NCBI GenBank assembly: GCA_963678585.2
Contig: CAXXGA010000002.1
Coordinates: 3,038,001-3,102,000 of the forward strand
Source of the DNA: Breoghania sp963678585
GTDB lineage: Bacteria; Pseudomonadota; Alphaproteobacteria; Rhizobiales; Stappiaceae
Reading direction: 5' to 3'
Length of the DNA stretch: 64,000 nt
The position numbers and the translations under genes were made by a program. The notes under the pieces were generated by a model that was not told where the DNA came from, did not search any database, and saw only the letters and a list, made by a program, of their open reading frames with translations. How positions within the stretch are numbered: position 1 is the stretch's first letter; every line of letters starts with the position of its first letter. Below, one piece after another: positions 34,414 through 43,770 of this stretch.

Positions 34414-35349
34414 TCACGCCTTTACCCGTGCCCTCACGCCCTCGTCATCCCGGTTGAGAAACAGCACCGACAGACCGAGCCGGTCGGCGAGCGGCCGCGC
34501 CTCCTCCTGTCCCATGACCATGAAGGCGGTCGCCCAGGCGTCCGCGGCCATGCAAGTCGGCGCGGTGACCGTGACGGAGGCCACATGCCGGATGAGCGGG
34601 GCTCCGCGCGCCGGGTCCATCGTGTGCGACAGCCGCTTGCCGCCGACCTCCACCCAGTGGCGGTAATCGCCGGAGGTGGCGACCGCAATATCGCGGATCG
34701 TGAGCACCGAATGGGTGGTCCGGCGCTCGTAGTCGGGCTGTTCGATGGCGATCGCCCACGGATTGCCGTCGGGCCGGGTTCCGAGCGCGCGCACTTCGCC
34801 GTCGATGGAAAAGAGCCCATGCGCGACATCGAGGCTGCGGGCCGTTTCCGTCAGCCGGTCCACCCCGTACCCCTTCGCGATGCCGCCGAGATCGAGCGCC
34901 AGCGGACCGTGTTTGCGCACCCGGCCAGCCGCACGGTCTATCTCCAGCAACTCGTGCGACGGACGGCGATCCGCCTTGAGCGCCGCCCGGATCTTGCCCG
35001 GGTCGGCCTCATCGGCGCAAAAGCCCCATGCGTTGATCGCGTCACCCATACCGATATCGAAGGCCCCGCAGGAAATCCGCCCGATCTCGATCCCCTTTTC
35101 CAGCACCCGCAACAGGTGTTCGGGAACTGCAATCCATTCCCCGGCAGGCGCCCGGTTGAGCCGCATGAGGTCGCTTTCCCGGTCCCATGCCGACATCTGG
35201 CTGTTCACCTCGCCGACGGCGCGCGAAAAGCAGACATGGGCGAAAGCCGGATCGAACCCCGGCGCGGCGTGAACAACCGCGGACCAGCGCGTACCCATGG
35301 TCGGCCCGTTGAGAGTGTGTCGCAGGAGATCAGAAGACATCTTCGACAT
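34414..35349 (-). CDS. apbE: FAD:protein FMN transferase ApbE
   Basis: 311 residues. Transfers FMN from FAD to Thr/Ser of extracytosolic electron-transfer proteins. Family marks: GPTMGTRWSAVVHA, AFDIGMGDAINAWGF, ALDLGGIAKGYGVDRLTE, and the metal/flavin part ATSGDYRHWVEVGGKRLSHT and DPARGAP. No signal peptide is obvious, so export or cytoplasmic flavinylation before export is open. It overlaps the end of the reductase gene by 20 bp (or 11 bp if ATG 35340 is used). The likely target is the DUF2271 protein of the same cluster, which has a matching acceptor motif. Confidence 0.9.
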   Translation of the reverse strand: MSKMSSDLLRHTLNGPTMGTRWSAVVHAAPGFDPAFAHVCFSRAVGEVNSQMSAWDRESDLMRLNRAPAGEWIAVPEHLLRVLEKGIEIGRISCGAFDIGMGDAINAWGFCADEADPGKIRAALKADRRPSHELLEIDRAAGRVRKHGPLALDLGGIAKGYGVDRLTETARSLDVAHGLFSIDGEVRALGTRPDGNPWAIAIEQPDYERRTTHSVLTIRDIAVATSGDYRHWVEVGGKRLSHTMDPARGAPLIRHVASVTVTAPTCMAADAWATAFMVMGQEEARPLADRLGLSVLFLNRDDEGVRARVKA

Positions 35350-37528
35350 AACGTCCCTCCGCCTTCAGGCTGCCGGGCTCCAGGTTCACCGGCGAGAGAA
35401 TGTCGCCGAGGGCGTCTCTTACACCGGCCGCCATGCCGCGACCGCCGCACACCATGATCCTTGCGCCATCCGCGATGAGCTTTCGAACGGCCTCGCCGTC
35501 CCCGCGCAGGACGTCCTGCACATAGGCCGGTCTGGCGCTGCGCGAATAGGCCAGCGAGGTCGCACAGAGGCGACCGTCTTCCTGCCACCGCGCCAGTTCC
35601 GGGCCGTAGACGAGGTCGCTCTTTTCCGAACGCACGCCGAAATAGAGATAGATCGGGCGATGCGTCTGGTTGGCGCGCGCAAAGCCCGCCAGAGGAGCGA
35701 TGCCAGCCCCCGCCCCGATCAGGATCACGGGCGCTTCGTCGCTCGCCATGTGAAAGGCCGGATTGGTGCGCAGGAAAGCGCGCATGGTCTGGCCCGATTC
35801 AAGCTCGCTCAACTGGCCGGAGCAAAGTCCGCCCGGCTGCTTGCGCACGCAGATTTCCAGAAACCCGTCGTCCGAACCCGAGGCCAGCGAATAGTAGCGG
35901 GCCCGGCTGTCACCTTCCGGCACCACGCCGATCAGATCGCCCGCCTGAAACGCGCCGAAGCCTTTGCCCGTGAGCCTTTCCCAGGCGGAGCGCGACGGCA
36001 GCTCGAAGCGCAGGATCGCGGTCGGAGCCTGCACGTCGAAACCGTAGTCGCGCCGTGAAATCAGCTTCAGCTCGCTGAGCTGTTGTGTGCTGTCGGAAGC
36101 ATCGAGCGACAAGGAGAGGCCGGAGACCTCCCCAAGTCGCCCGACCCAGTCGGCGAAGGTCCCTTCCGACTGGTTGTCGATCAACTGGAGCGGCATCAGT
36201 TCCACCCAGTTCGCAAGGCAAGCCGCATCGGCGACCGCTTCGGCATAGGCGCAGTAATTCTCAAAACTGCTGTCACCGAAACCGAGAACGGCGACCGGAG
36301 CGCTGGGCGCATCGTCGAGCGCGGCCAGACGCGTCAGGAAACCCTTGGCAGACGCCGGACAGTCGCCGTCGCCGGAGGTCGCGGCAAGAAGAACGATACG
36401 CTCCGCCTGCCGGTAGCGCGCGGGCTCGAAATCCTTCATATCACCCACATGGGCCGGGCTTCCCGCCGCGCTCAACGCCCTGGCGAGCCGGTTGGCGAAT
36501 GTGTAGGTCGTGCCGCCTTCGGAGCCGACGAGAATGACGGTCGCAGCTTCTTGCGCGGCGACTTTCTTGCCCCTCTTGGGCCAGACCAGACGCCCGGCCT
36601 GAAGCATGACACCTGTCAGCGACATCAGGGGCACGCTGAGCGCGGCAAGGCCGAGGATCAGGCCGACGATTGCAGCGCCTTTACCGGTGTGAAGCGCATG
36701 CAGGAGGACGGTGAACCGATCCAGCGGCCCAAGCTCCGACCAGGCGAGCAACGCACCCGTGCCCTGATCGACGTAGCCGGAGCCCGTATCGGTTGCCAGC
36801 GTGAAGACATCGCGCAGGTTCCCGGCGCGCGGGAAGGTCAGGGACTTCAGATGCTCAACCGTAAGATCCTTGAACGCCGCAATATCGACGGGCGACAGCC
36901 CGCCCGCCCCGCTCACCGCCGGCAAGGGCGGCAGACCGGCAATCTTCGGCAGGACACCGATGGAATAGGCGAAGAGCCATATGCCGCTCAGCGCAGAAAA
37001 CAGAAGCGCCACGCCCGCGATGCGTCCCAGTTCCATGTGCCAGCGGCTGGCGAACGGACCCTTGATCGGAGCAAGCAGCTTGCGCCACCCGCCGAGACGG
37101 CGCGCGGTCATCACGAAGCCGGAAATGGAAAGGGCTGCCATGGCGAGACTGATGAAGGCCACCAGATAACGCCCTGCATCGCCCACAAGGAAAGCCCGGT
37201 GCAGATCGACCAGCCAGCCGTAGGTCGCCGACTTTTCCGACGGCGCGACGACCTCGGCGCTCGCCGGATCGATGGTCCATTGCGATGCCTCGCCGTCATT
37301 GAAGGCGAAAGCCGTGATCTTGCCGGTGGGCGAACGTCGGATCTGCTCAAGACCCGGCACAGCCTCCTGAACCCGGGCCGCGAAGCTGCCCAGGTCCATG
37401 TCGGAGGGAGAAGATGTGGTGTAGGTCTCCGCTGCCGGATAAAGCGCAAGGACGGCCCCGCTCAAGGCCGTGACGGAGACGAAGAGCGCCAGGACAAGCC
37501 CGACCCAGCGGTGCAGCGGACGGATCAT
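35330..37528 (-). CDS. PepSY-TM / flavodoxin / ferredoxin-reductase fusion (sulfite reductase flavoprotein-like)
   Basis: 732-residue membrane flavoprotein. Residues ~1-310: PepSY-associated membrane domain (LHRWVGLVLALFVSVTALSG, LVDLHRAFLVGDAGRYLVAF, RWHMELGRIAGVALLFSALS, LLHALHTGKGAAIVGLILGL) with conserved His that may bind haem. About 325-470: flavodoxin (ILVGSEGGTTYTFANRLARA, LLAATSGDGDCPAS). About 490-732: FAD and NADPH domains (ARYYSLASGSDDGF, GAGAGIAPLAGF, IMVCGGRGMAAGV). It should move electrons from cytosolic NADPH through FAD and FMN to the membrane and out to the periplasmic partner. 10 bp downstream of the DUF2271 gene. Confidence 0.88.
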   Translation of the reverse strand: MIRPLHRWVGLVLALFVSVTALSGAVLALYPAAETYTTSSPSDMDLGSFAARVQEAVPGLEQIRRSPTGKITAFAFNDGEASQWTIDPASAEVVAPSEKSATYGWLVDLHRAFLVGDAGRYLVAFISLAMAALSISGFVMTARRLGGWRKLLAPIKGPFASRWHMELGRIAGVALLFSALSGIWLFAYSIGVLPKIAGLPPLPAVSGAGGLSPVDIAAFKDLTVEHLKSLTFPRAGNLRDVFTLATDTGSGYVDQGTGALLAWSELGPLDRFTVLLHALHTGKGAAIVGLILGLAALSVPLMSLTGVMLQAGRLVWPKRGKKVAAQEAATVILVGSEGGTTYTFANRLARALSAAGSPAHVGDMKDFEPARYRQAERIVLLAATSGDGDCPASAKGFLTRLAALDDAPSAPVAVLGFGDSSFENYCAYAEAVADAACLANWVELMPLQLIDNQSEGTFADWVGRLGEVSGLSLSLDASDSTQQLSELKLISRRDYGFDVQAPTAILRFELPSRSAWERLTGKGFGAFQAGDLIGVVPEGDSRARYYSLASGSDDGFLEICVRKQPGGLCSGQLSELESGQTMRAFLRTNPAFHMASDEAPVILIGAGAGIAPLAGFARANQTHRPIYLYFGVRSEKSDLVYGPELARWQEDGRLCATSLAYSRSARPAYVQDVLRGDGEAVRKLIADGARIMVCGGRGMAAGVRDALGDILSPVNLEPGSLKAEGRYVEDVF

Positions 37529-37538
37529 CGCTCAGCCC

Positions 37539-38009
37539 TCACATGTCGTAGCTGAACTGGGAGATGTAGCTGGAACCGGAGACGGGCTTGCCCGCACCTT
37601 CCGATGTCAGCGGCACGACAACTTCCGACGGGCTGTAGCGCATGTCTTCCACCGCCGCATCGATATGCAGCTCGTAGCCTGCATCGAACAGCGCATCGGC
37701 CAGATCGAAACTGACGGTCAGGCTCTTGCCCGATCCCACGCTTGCCCCGGTGATCCCGTCCACCTCGGCGGTGGAGCCGCCGGTGTAGCGATACCAGTCG
37801 GACAGGCTCTCGTAATATTTGGCCTTGTCGCCGGACATCCACAGCGAACCGACATAGGCGCCGTTGGCATCGGTCACATAGAAGGCCAGATAAGCTTCCT
37901 TGCCGCCGTAATCGGTCAGCCTGGTGTTGAAGGTCACGTCCTTGGCCATCGCCATGCCGGGCGCGACAAGCGCTGTGGTGAGGGCAAGGGCTGCCAGAAT
38001 GCGTTTCAT
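37539..38009 (-). CDS. DUF2271 periplasmic protein with ApbE flavinylation motif
   Basis: 156 residues. Signal peptide MKRILAALALTTALVAPGMA with cleavage after AMA, then a beta-rich DUF2271 domain (YLAFYVTDANGAYVGSLWMS). Residues 84-90 read DGITGAS, matching the ApbE acceptor consensus D-x-x-S/T-G-A-T/S; Ser90 would carry FMN. Hence it is probably a flavinylated extracytosolic electron carrier reduced by the adjacent PepSY/reductase fusion. The motif and cluster are seen; covalent FMN is inference. ATG at 38009 gives a proper signal peptide. Confidence 0.8.
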   Translation of the reverse strand: MKRILAALALTTALVAPGMAMAKDVTFNTRLTDYGGKEAYLAFYVTDANGAYVGSLWMSGDKAKYYESLSDWYRYTGGSTAEVDGITGASVGSGKSLTVSFDLADALFDAGYELHIDAAVEDMRYSPSEVVVPLTSEGAGKPVSGSSYISQFSYDM

Positions 38010-38130
38010 GTCAGATATTCCTTCGATCGCAATTCGGTGGATCGGCATTTGCGGAAAACGCCGGGGGCCAGCCGGGTTGAAACGGCTGGCCGGGCGGGAG
38101 GGTGCGGGCCGTTGCGCCCTGAAACAGGCG

Positions 38131-38637
38131 TCAGTTCACCTGCGCCTTCGGCTTTGCGCCGTTGTTGAAGAGACCATTGGCCGGAGGGGCGACGGACCCG
38201 GAAGGCGCGGGGCGGTTCATGCCGCGACCGCGATAGTCGTCATCGTCATCGTCGCCTTCGTCGTCGTCCCACATGCGCTTGAACCAACCGAACCGGCCTG
38301 CGTGACGCTCGCGATATTCATGGCGTTCGCCATATTCGCGGCGGCCGTGACGCCTGCCGTATTCCCCGCGTTCATGACGCTCGCCATATCCGCGGCCCTC
38401 CCCGTCCCTGCGCCGTTCGCGCCGGGCTTCCCGGTCGCACGGGATATCGGCATTCCGCCCCGGCCTGACGGCGGTGGAGGTCTGCGGACTGCGCGGCGCA
38501 ATCTCGGGCTGCGACTGGGAGGTGGCCGCAGGCGGCGTCACTTCGGGGGTGGAGGTGGTTTCCTGCGCCAGGGCGACGGGAGCGATTATCATCGTCGCGA
38601 CGATCCCGGCCAGGATCGGTGTTTTTGCCTTGCTCAT
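38131..38637 (-). CDS. Exported, highly charged His/Arg/Glu/Gly-rich protein
   Basis: 168 residues, not recognised. Signal peptide (ILAGIVATMIIAPVALA, cleavage before QE), Thr/Pro-rich linker, then a low-complexity block about residues 75-115 with repeated GERHE/EYGRRH/REYGERHE units, an acidic patch WDDDEGDDDDDDY near 123-135 and a Pro/Asn tail. The His/Asp/Glu content suggests metal binding. It lies back-to-back with the two-component system whose sensor has a similar His/Asp-rich periplasmic patch, and upstream of the flavin cluster (121-bp gap). Confidence 0.72.
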   Translation of the reverse strand: MSKAKTPILAGIVATMIIAPVALAQETTSTPEVTPPAATSQSQPEIAPRSPQTSTAVRPGRNADIPCDREARRERRRDGEGRGYGERHERGEYGRRHGRREYGERHEYRERHAGRFGWFKRMWDDDEGDDDDDDYRGRGMNRPAPSGSVAPPANGLFNNGAKPKAQVN

Positions 38638-38775
38638 CGCAATCTCCTAGACGTGTTTGATGGGCAGACAATCGGCCCCGCGCCTGATCGCTTCCTGACG
38701 GCTCGACAAAAAGTTCTTCAGCTTCCTGTAAGGTTTGGGCGCGATACCCTGACTTGAAATAATCGGGTGAAATCC

Positions 38776-39435
38776 ATGCGTATCCTGCTGATCGAAGATG
38801 ATGCGATATTGGGCGCTGCGGTCTTCGACCAGTTGAAGGCCGACGGCCATTCCGCCGACTGGGCCATGCGCCTCGACAAGGCGCGCGACGCGCTCGCCGT
38901 CGGCGCTTTCGACCTCATCCTGCTCGACCTGATGCTGCCGGACGGGCATGGAGTGCCCTTCCTCAAGACCTTGCGCTCCGGCGGCAACGTCACCCCCGTC
39001 ATCATCCTGACAGCGCTCGATCAGGTCTCCGACCGCATCGCAGGCCTCAATGCGGGTGCGGACGACTACATGGTCAAGCCGTTCGATCTGTACGAGCTTT
39101 CCGCCCGCATAGGATCCGTCGCGCGCCGCTACACAGGCAACCCCAATCCGATCATCAAACACGGCGATCTGGAGATCGATCTGGCGGGCCGCACGATCCT
39201 GCGCTCGGGCAAGGCGGTGGAACTGACTGCCCGCGAATGGGCCCTTTTCGAGGCTTTCCTTCATGCGCCAGGCCGCGTGCTCTCCCGCGGACAGCTGGAA
39301 GAGCACCTCTACAGTTTCGACGACGCCATCGAGAGCAATTCAATCGAGGTCCATGTGAGCCGCCTGCGCAAGAAACTCGGCCGCGAGGTCATCCTGACGG
39401 AACGCGGCCTCGGCTACAGGCTGGGCCGCGCATGA
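38776..39435 (+). CDS. OmpR-family response regulator
   Basis: 219 residues. Receiver domain with acidic pocket (LLIEDD), phosphorylated Asp51 (LILLDLMLPDG), Lys in MVKPFDLYEL, and the C-terminal winged helix (ELTAREWALFEAFLHAPGRV, ESNSIEVHVSRLRKKLG). QseB/PmrA-like. ATG at 38776 has GGGTG six bases upstream and is preferred to a GTG at 38767. Its stop overlaps the sensor kinase start (ATGA). Divergent from the exported charged protein and the flavin cluster, which are its likely targets. Confidence 0.92.
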   Translation: MRILLIEDDAILGAAVFDQLKADGHSADWAMRLDKARDALAVGAFDLILLDLMLPDGHGVPFLKTLRSGGNVTPVIILTALDQVSDRIAGLNAGADDYMVKPFDLYELSARIGSVARRYTGNPNPIIKHGDLEIDLAGRTILRSGKAVELTAREWALFEAFLHAPGRVLSRGQLEEHLYSFDDAIESNSIEVHVSRLRKKLGREVILTERGLGYRLGRA

Positions 39436-40844
39436 GGGCCCCGCGTTCACTTCAACTGCGTCTGGCGCTGGCGCTGGGCCTTGCGATCACGCTCATGTGG
39501 CTTGCGGCTGCCGCAATCTCCGCGCATCGCCTGCGTTACGAACTCGACGTGGAATTCGATTCCGCGCTGCGCAACACGGCGCACAGGCTGCTTTCGCTTG
39601 CGAGCCGGGGCGAAAGACTGAACCGGTACGATCTGAACGACCGGGAACGACCACGCTGGGGACGCCGCTTCAACCGCGGCGAGCACGACGACAAGCATGA
39701 ACGCGACGATCACGAGGATGAAAGCTTCTTCGCGCGAGCGCGCGATCACAATTTCAGCTATGCGATCTTCGATGAAAGCGGCCAACCCGTCTTCATCTCG
39801 GACGGGGCCAAGGCATCCGACTTCCCCCCCTTCGAACGCGCGGGCTTCCTTCGCACCGATGACCGGACTTTCTTCTATGACCGTGTAAATCGGGCGGGCC
39901 GCGTCCTGACCATCGCCGTGATGGAACCGCTCGCGCGCCGCGCAGCCTCCGTGCGGGAAATGGCGATGAGCCTGAGCCTGCCGATGCTCATCGTCATTCC
40001 GCTGACGCTTGTGGCCATATTCCTCGTTGTGAGAAGAAGCCTTCGCCCGTTCAGGGCCCTGCGCGAGGATCTCGGCCGCAAGAGCGCCTACAATCTGGAG
40101 CCGGTCGCAGATCACGGCCTGCCGAGCGAGGTGACCCCCGTCGTCTCCAGTCTCAACGCGCTGCTCTCCCGCCTGCGCGCCGCCTTTGAGGCAGAACGCA
40201 GCTTTGCCGCAAACGCCGCACATGAGTTGCGCACCCCCGTGGCGGGTGCAATCGCGCAGGCCCAACGCCTTCAGGCCGAGACCTCCGATGAGCACGCATC
40301 CGCGCGCGCGGTGGAAATCGAAACGACCCTGAAGCGCCTGAACAGCCTTTCAGAAAAGCTGATGCAGCTGGCGCGGGCCGAAGGCGCACGCCTGCGCACC
40401 GATGAAGCGGCGGACCTGCGCCCGATCCTGCGCATGATCGTCGATGATTTCGAACGCCTCGGCGCAAAGGACCGCATCGAACTCGGCATCGCCAATGAGC
40501 CCGTCCTGTCCGATCTCGACCCCGATGCCTTCGGCATCCTGTCTCGCAACCTGATCGAAAACGCCCTGAAGCATGGGACACCGGGAAGCCCGATCACCGT
40601 GTCGCTGGAGCGCCCCGCCGTCTTGAAGATCGCCAACGCCAGCCCGACGATCTCGCCCGAAGACCTTCGAAAACTCACCACCCGTTTCGTGCGGGCAAAC
40701 GGCAAGACCGACGGCACCGGGCTCGGGCTTGCGATCGTGAGGACAATCGCCGACCGCGCCAATGCAAAACTGACCCTTCTCTCTCCCGCACCCGGGCGCA
40801 CCGACGGCCTTGAAGTCCGCGTGTCCCTCGCCTCGGGCGCCTGA
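39432..40844 (+). CDS. Sensor histidine kinase with His/Asp-rich periplasmic domain
   Basis: 470 residues. Membrane segments ~8-30 and ~178-200 bound a periplasmic domain of ~145 residues that contains EHDDKHERDDHEDE (about 84-97). HAMP-like linker, HisKA with His264 (ANAAHELRTPVAG), N box (NLIENALKHG) and G box (TDGTGLGLAIV). The periplasmic patch is a plausible divalent-metal or redox-cofactor sensor. Pair of the response regulator through a 4-bp overlap. QseC-like by architecture. Confidence 0.9.
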   Translation: MRAPRSLQLRLALALGLAITLMWLAAAAISAHRLRYELDVEFDSALRNTAHRLLSLASRGERLNRYDLNDRERPRWGRRFNRGEHDDKHERDDHEDESFFARARDHNFSYAIFDESGQPVFISDGAKASDFPPFERAGFLRTDDRTFFYDRVNRAGRVLTIAVMEPLARRAASVREMAMSLSLPMLIVIPLTLVAIFLVVRRSLRPFRALREDLGRKSAYNLEPVADHGLPSEVTPVVSSLNALLSRLRAAFEAERSFAANAAHELRTPVAGAIAQAQRLQAETSDEHASARAVEIETTLKRLNSLSEKLMQLARAEGARLRTDEAADLRPILRMIVDDFERLGAKDRIELGIANEPVLSDLDPDAFGILSRNLIENALKHGTPGSPITVSLERPAVLKIANASPTISPEDLRKLTTRFVRANGKTDGTGLGLAIVRTIADRANAKLTLLSPAPGRTDGLEVRVSLASGA

Positions 40845-40933
40845 CGGGCGCGTCGCGTTGGCGACAGCATTCTTCGGATTGCAGTTTGCGCCAGCCTGCG
40901 TAACAAGGTGACAACGCACCGAGAGGGTTCAAT

Positions 40934-41620
40934 ATGTCTGATTTCGTGATTGCACCGCCCCCTGTCCCGGCGATCCCGGTTCTGGGTGAGACAGCACTGT
41001 TTCCGGTTCGCCGCGTCTATTGCATCGGGCGCAACTACGCGGCTCACGCGGTGGAGATGGGACACGATCCGGACAAGGAACCGCCCTTCTTCTTCCAGAA
41101 GAACCCGGACAATCTCGACGCTTCGGGCACGTTCCCCTATCCGGTCAATTCCTCCGACGTGCATCACGAGGTGGAAATGATCGTCGCGCTCAAATCTGGC
41201 GGCACGAACATTCCCCTCGAAGACGCCTTGACCCATGTCTACGGCTACGGCGTCGGCCTCGACATGACGCGGCGCGACCTGCAGGGCATCGCAAAGAAGA
41301 TGGGCCGCCCGTGGGAAATCGGCAAAGCCTTCGAGCGGTCCGCCCCCGTCGGCCAGCTGATGCCCGTCTCTGAATGCGGCCATCCGGATCGTGGCGCGAT
41401 CACGCTCGGCGTCAACGGAGAGATCAGGCAGCAAGGCGACCTCAACCAGATGATCTGGAAGGTGCCCGAGATGATTTCCTATCTCTCCGACTATTTCGAG
41501 CTGGCCCCCGGCGACATCATCATGTCCGGAACACCGTCGGGCGTGGGGCCTGTGGTGCGCGGGGACGAACTGGCAGCGCGGGTCGAGGGGCTTGAACCGC
41601 TCTTCGTAAAGGTCGTTTAG
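40934..41620 (+). CDS. Fumarylacetoacetate hydrolase-family protein
   Basis: 228 residues. FAH fold: CIGRNYAAHAVEMG, FFFQKNPDN, metal ligands in HHEVEMIVAL and GYGVGLDMTRRDLQ, and the C-terminal DIIMSGTPSGVGPV. The length and RNYAAHAxEMG phrase fit fumarylpyruvate / acylpyruvate hydrolases of aromatic degradation, cytosolic and Mg-dependent. Monocistronic by position, 89 bp after the sensor kinase. Convergent with an enoyl-CoA hydratase operon, but a shared pathway is not proven. Confidence 0.85.
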   Translation: MSDFVIAPPPVPAIPVLGETALFPVRRVYCIGRNYAAHAVEMGHDPDKEPPFFFQKNPDNLDASGTFPYPVNSSDVHHEVEMIVALKSGGTNIPLEDALTHVYGYGVGLDMTRRDLQGIAKKMGRPWEIGKAFERSAPVGQLMPVSECGHPDRGAITLGVNGEIRQQGDLNQMIWKVPEMISYLSDYFELAPGDIIMSGTPSGVGPVVRGDELAARVEGLEPLFVKVV

Positions 41621-41704
41621 GCCCTCACGTCAGTCCTTCAGATCGCGCATCCTGGATATCGCGGCAAGATCACCGATCTCGCCGCGACCGGGCAGATGAA
41701 CCAT

Positions 41705-42469
41705 CTACTGGAATGCCAGAATCCGCCGCGATGTTTCGGGATCGAGGAACCCGGCGACAGTGGCTTCCGTTTCAAGCTTCAGGGCCTGTTCGATACTGCA
41801 AACGGCTGAGGCGTTGAGGGCGTGTTTCATGCGGCAGATGGCGTCCTGCGGCAGCAGGGCCAACTGTTCGGCAATTGCCTGCGCCGCCTGCCGCAGCTCC
41901 GCGTCGGGCACCACACGCCAGGCAAGCCCCATATCCTTGAGGTCACCGGCAGAATATCTTTCCCCGAGATAAAGCATCTCACGCGCCTTCTGGAGCCCGA
42001 CAAGAGCCGGCAGAAGCGATGTGACCGCGCCGGTGACAAAAACGCCAAGGCTCATTTCCGGAAAGAAAGCACGCGCGCTTTCGCCCCAGATCGCAAAATC
42101 GCAATTGATCGCCCATTCGAAACCGCCGCCGACCGCCCAGCCGTTGATGGCTCCCACAACCGGCTTGGCGCCGAAGGTGATTGCGCGGGTGGCGGCCTGA
42201 ATTGCCTCCACGAGATCGCGCGCTTCTGCTTCGGTTTCGGGATGAACGTGTTCGCGCCGGTCGTCTCCTGCACAAAAGGCCCGCCCCTCGCCCGTGAAAA
42301 CGATGATCTTCGTATCCGGACAGGCATTCGCATCGTCGAAAGCACGCGCAACATCGTCAATGAGTTCGCGGTTCATCGCATTGAGACTGCCAGGACGGTT
42401 GAGCGCGATTGTCCGCACACCTTTGGCATCAAGCGCGCTTAAGATCGTGGCATAGGTAAAGTTTGTCAT
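41705..42469 (-). CDS. Enoyl-CoA hydratase/isomerase family protein
   Basis: 254-residue crotonase-fold enzyme. Seen: TIALNRPGSLNAMNRELIDD, IVFTGEGRAFCAGDDRREH (the first oxyanion-hole region), KPVVGAINGWAVGGGFEWAI (second oxyanion hole). The usual hydratase Glu pair is not fully visible (EMSLGVFVTGAVTSLLP in the segment of the second Glu), so an isomerase or hydrolase is possible. Overlaps the PaaK-like gene by ATGA, so both act on the same CoA thioester. Confidence 0.85.
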   Translation of the reverse strand: MTNFTYATILSALDAKGVRTIALNRPGSLNAMNRELIDDVARAFDDANACPDTKIIVFTGEGRAFCAGDDRREHVHPETEAEARDLVEAIQAATRAITFGAKPVVGAINGWAVGGGFEWAINCDFAIWGESARAFFPEMSLGVFVTGAVTSLLPALVGLQKAREMLYLGERYSAGDLKDMGLAWRVVPDAELRQAAQAIAEQLALLPQDAICRMKHALNASAVCSIEQALKLETEATVAGFLDPETSRRILAFQ

Positions 42470-43770
42470 GAATATTTCCGAATAACCCGCTTGGTTTTGC
42501 CTTCAGTGACCGGAAACGTGCCGTGTCCGACCAGCGAGACACGCGCTGTCGCGCCCAGATTTTTCTTCAGATCCGCCTCGATTTTTCCGGCCAGCCCGGC
42601 ATCGGGTTCCTGACCGCGCGCCACTTCGCACGTTATCGGCAGGATGTCGTAGGGCGGCGGTGTATCGAGAATGATCCGGTAGTCGCCGGAAAGAGCGGGA
42701 TTTGCGGCAATCACCGCTGCCACCATCGTCGGAAACATGTTCAGGCCGCGAACAACGATCATGTCATCGTTGCGACCGACCACCCGGAAACGGAAGCCGG
42801 ACCGACCGCACCTGCAAGGCTCGGTCTCATCGACCTCGATGATGTCGCCGGTCCGGAAGCGCACAAGGGGCTGACACTCCCGGTCGAGATGGGTGAGAAC
42901 CAGTTCGCCCCGTTGACCGGCCACGAACGAAAGGACATCAGTCGTCTCCGGATCTATCAGTTCCGGATAGAGCACGTCGGATGCGAGAAAATGCAGTCGG
43001 GTATCGTGTTCGCATTGCGCGGCGAAATTGGAAAGAACGTCTGAAACGCCGTAGTTCGCATTTCGCGCTTCCATGCCCCAGGTGTCGCAAAGCCTTTCGC
43101 GAAATGCCGGATCATCGAGCCCCGGCTCACCGCCGAACAGGCCGAGCTTGAGCCCGAGATCGCGCGGATTGGTGCCGGGAAACTTCTCCTCCAGCACCCT
43201 TTCCAGAACCGCCGGGTAGGAAGGCGTGCACGAGATAGCGTTGATCCCCACTTCCATAATCGTGCGGATGAGCAGCTCCGTTCCGCCGACACCGAAAGGA
43301 ACGACGAGAGCGCCGGTCTGTTCCAATGTCATGTGGTCGGTCAATCCGCCCATCCACATCTGGTAATTGAGGCAATGAACGACCGTGTGGTCCGCGGTAA
43401 GCCCTGCGGCCCGGTGGCTTCTGCCCCCGACGACTTCCGTTACCCTGCAATCATCGGCGGAAAGCGCGAGGTTCATCGCTTGTCCGGTGGTGCCGGACGT
43501 CCGGTGCAGCCTGACTACGCGAGAACGCGGCGTAGCAAGATAGTTGCCAAAGGGCGGATGTAATGCCTGCGAGGAGCGCAGGTGCGATTTGTCGGATAGG
43601 GGGAGCTCGGCTAGATCCATGAGGTTTTCCGGCGGCTCCGCATCGCCCCATAGATCGCAGTAAAACTCCGAATCCCGCCAGACATGCAAACGCTGCTTCT
43701 CCCAGGCACTTTGTTGAAGACGCGAAATTTCCAGCCGGGAGAGGTACTCGCTGTCCTTCGTAAGCGTCAT
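42466..43770 (-). CDS. Phenylacetate-CoA ligase (PaaK)-family protein
   Basis: 434 residues, cytosolic, makes an acyl-CoA from an acid with ATP. Seen: adenylation P-loop HRTSGTTGQAMNLALS, the PaaK-type GGEPGLDDPAFRERLCDTWG and NYGVSDVLS, acid contact FRTGDIIEVDETEPCRCGRS, GRNDDMIVVRGLNMFPT. PaaK homologs activate phenylacetate or other aryl acids; the acid here is unknown. ATG at 43770 overlaps the TetR stop (ATGA). Upstream extension to 43791 is possible. Confidence 0.87.
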   Translation of the reverse strand: MTLTKDSEYLSRLEISRLQQSAWEKQRLHVWRDSEFYCDLWGDAEPPENLMDLAELPLSDKSHLRSSQALHPPFGNYLATPRSRVVRLHRTSGTTGQAMNLALSADDCRVTEVVGGRSHRAAGLTADHTVVHCLNYQMWMGGLTDHMTLEQTGALVVPFGVGGTELLIRTIMEVGINAISCTPSYPAVLERVLEEKFPGTNPRDLGLKLGLFGGEPGLDDPAFRERLCDTWGMEARNANYGVSDVLSNFAAQCEHDTRLHFLASDVLYPELIDPETTDVLSFVAGQRGELVLTHLDRECQPLVRFRTGDIIEVDETEPCRCGRSGFRFRVVGRNDDMIVVRGLNMFPTMVAAVIAANPALSGDYRIILDTPPPYDILPITCEVARGQEPDAGLAGKIEADLKKNLGATARVSLVGHGTFPVTEGKTKRVIRKYS

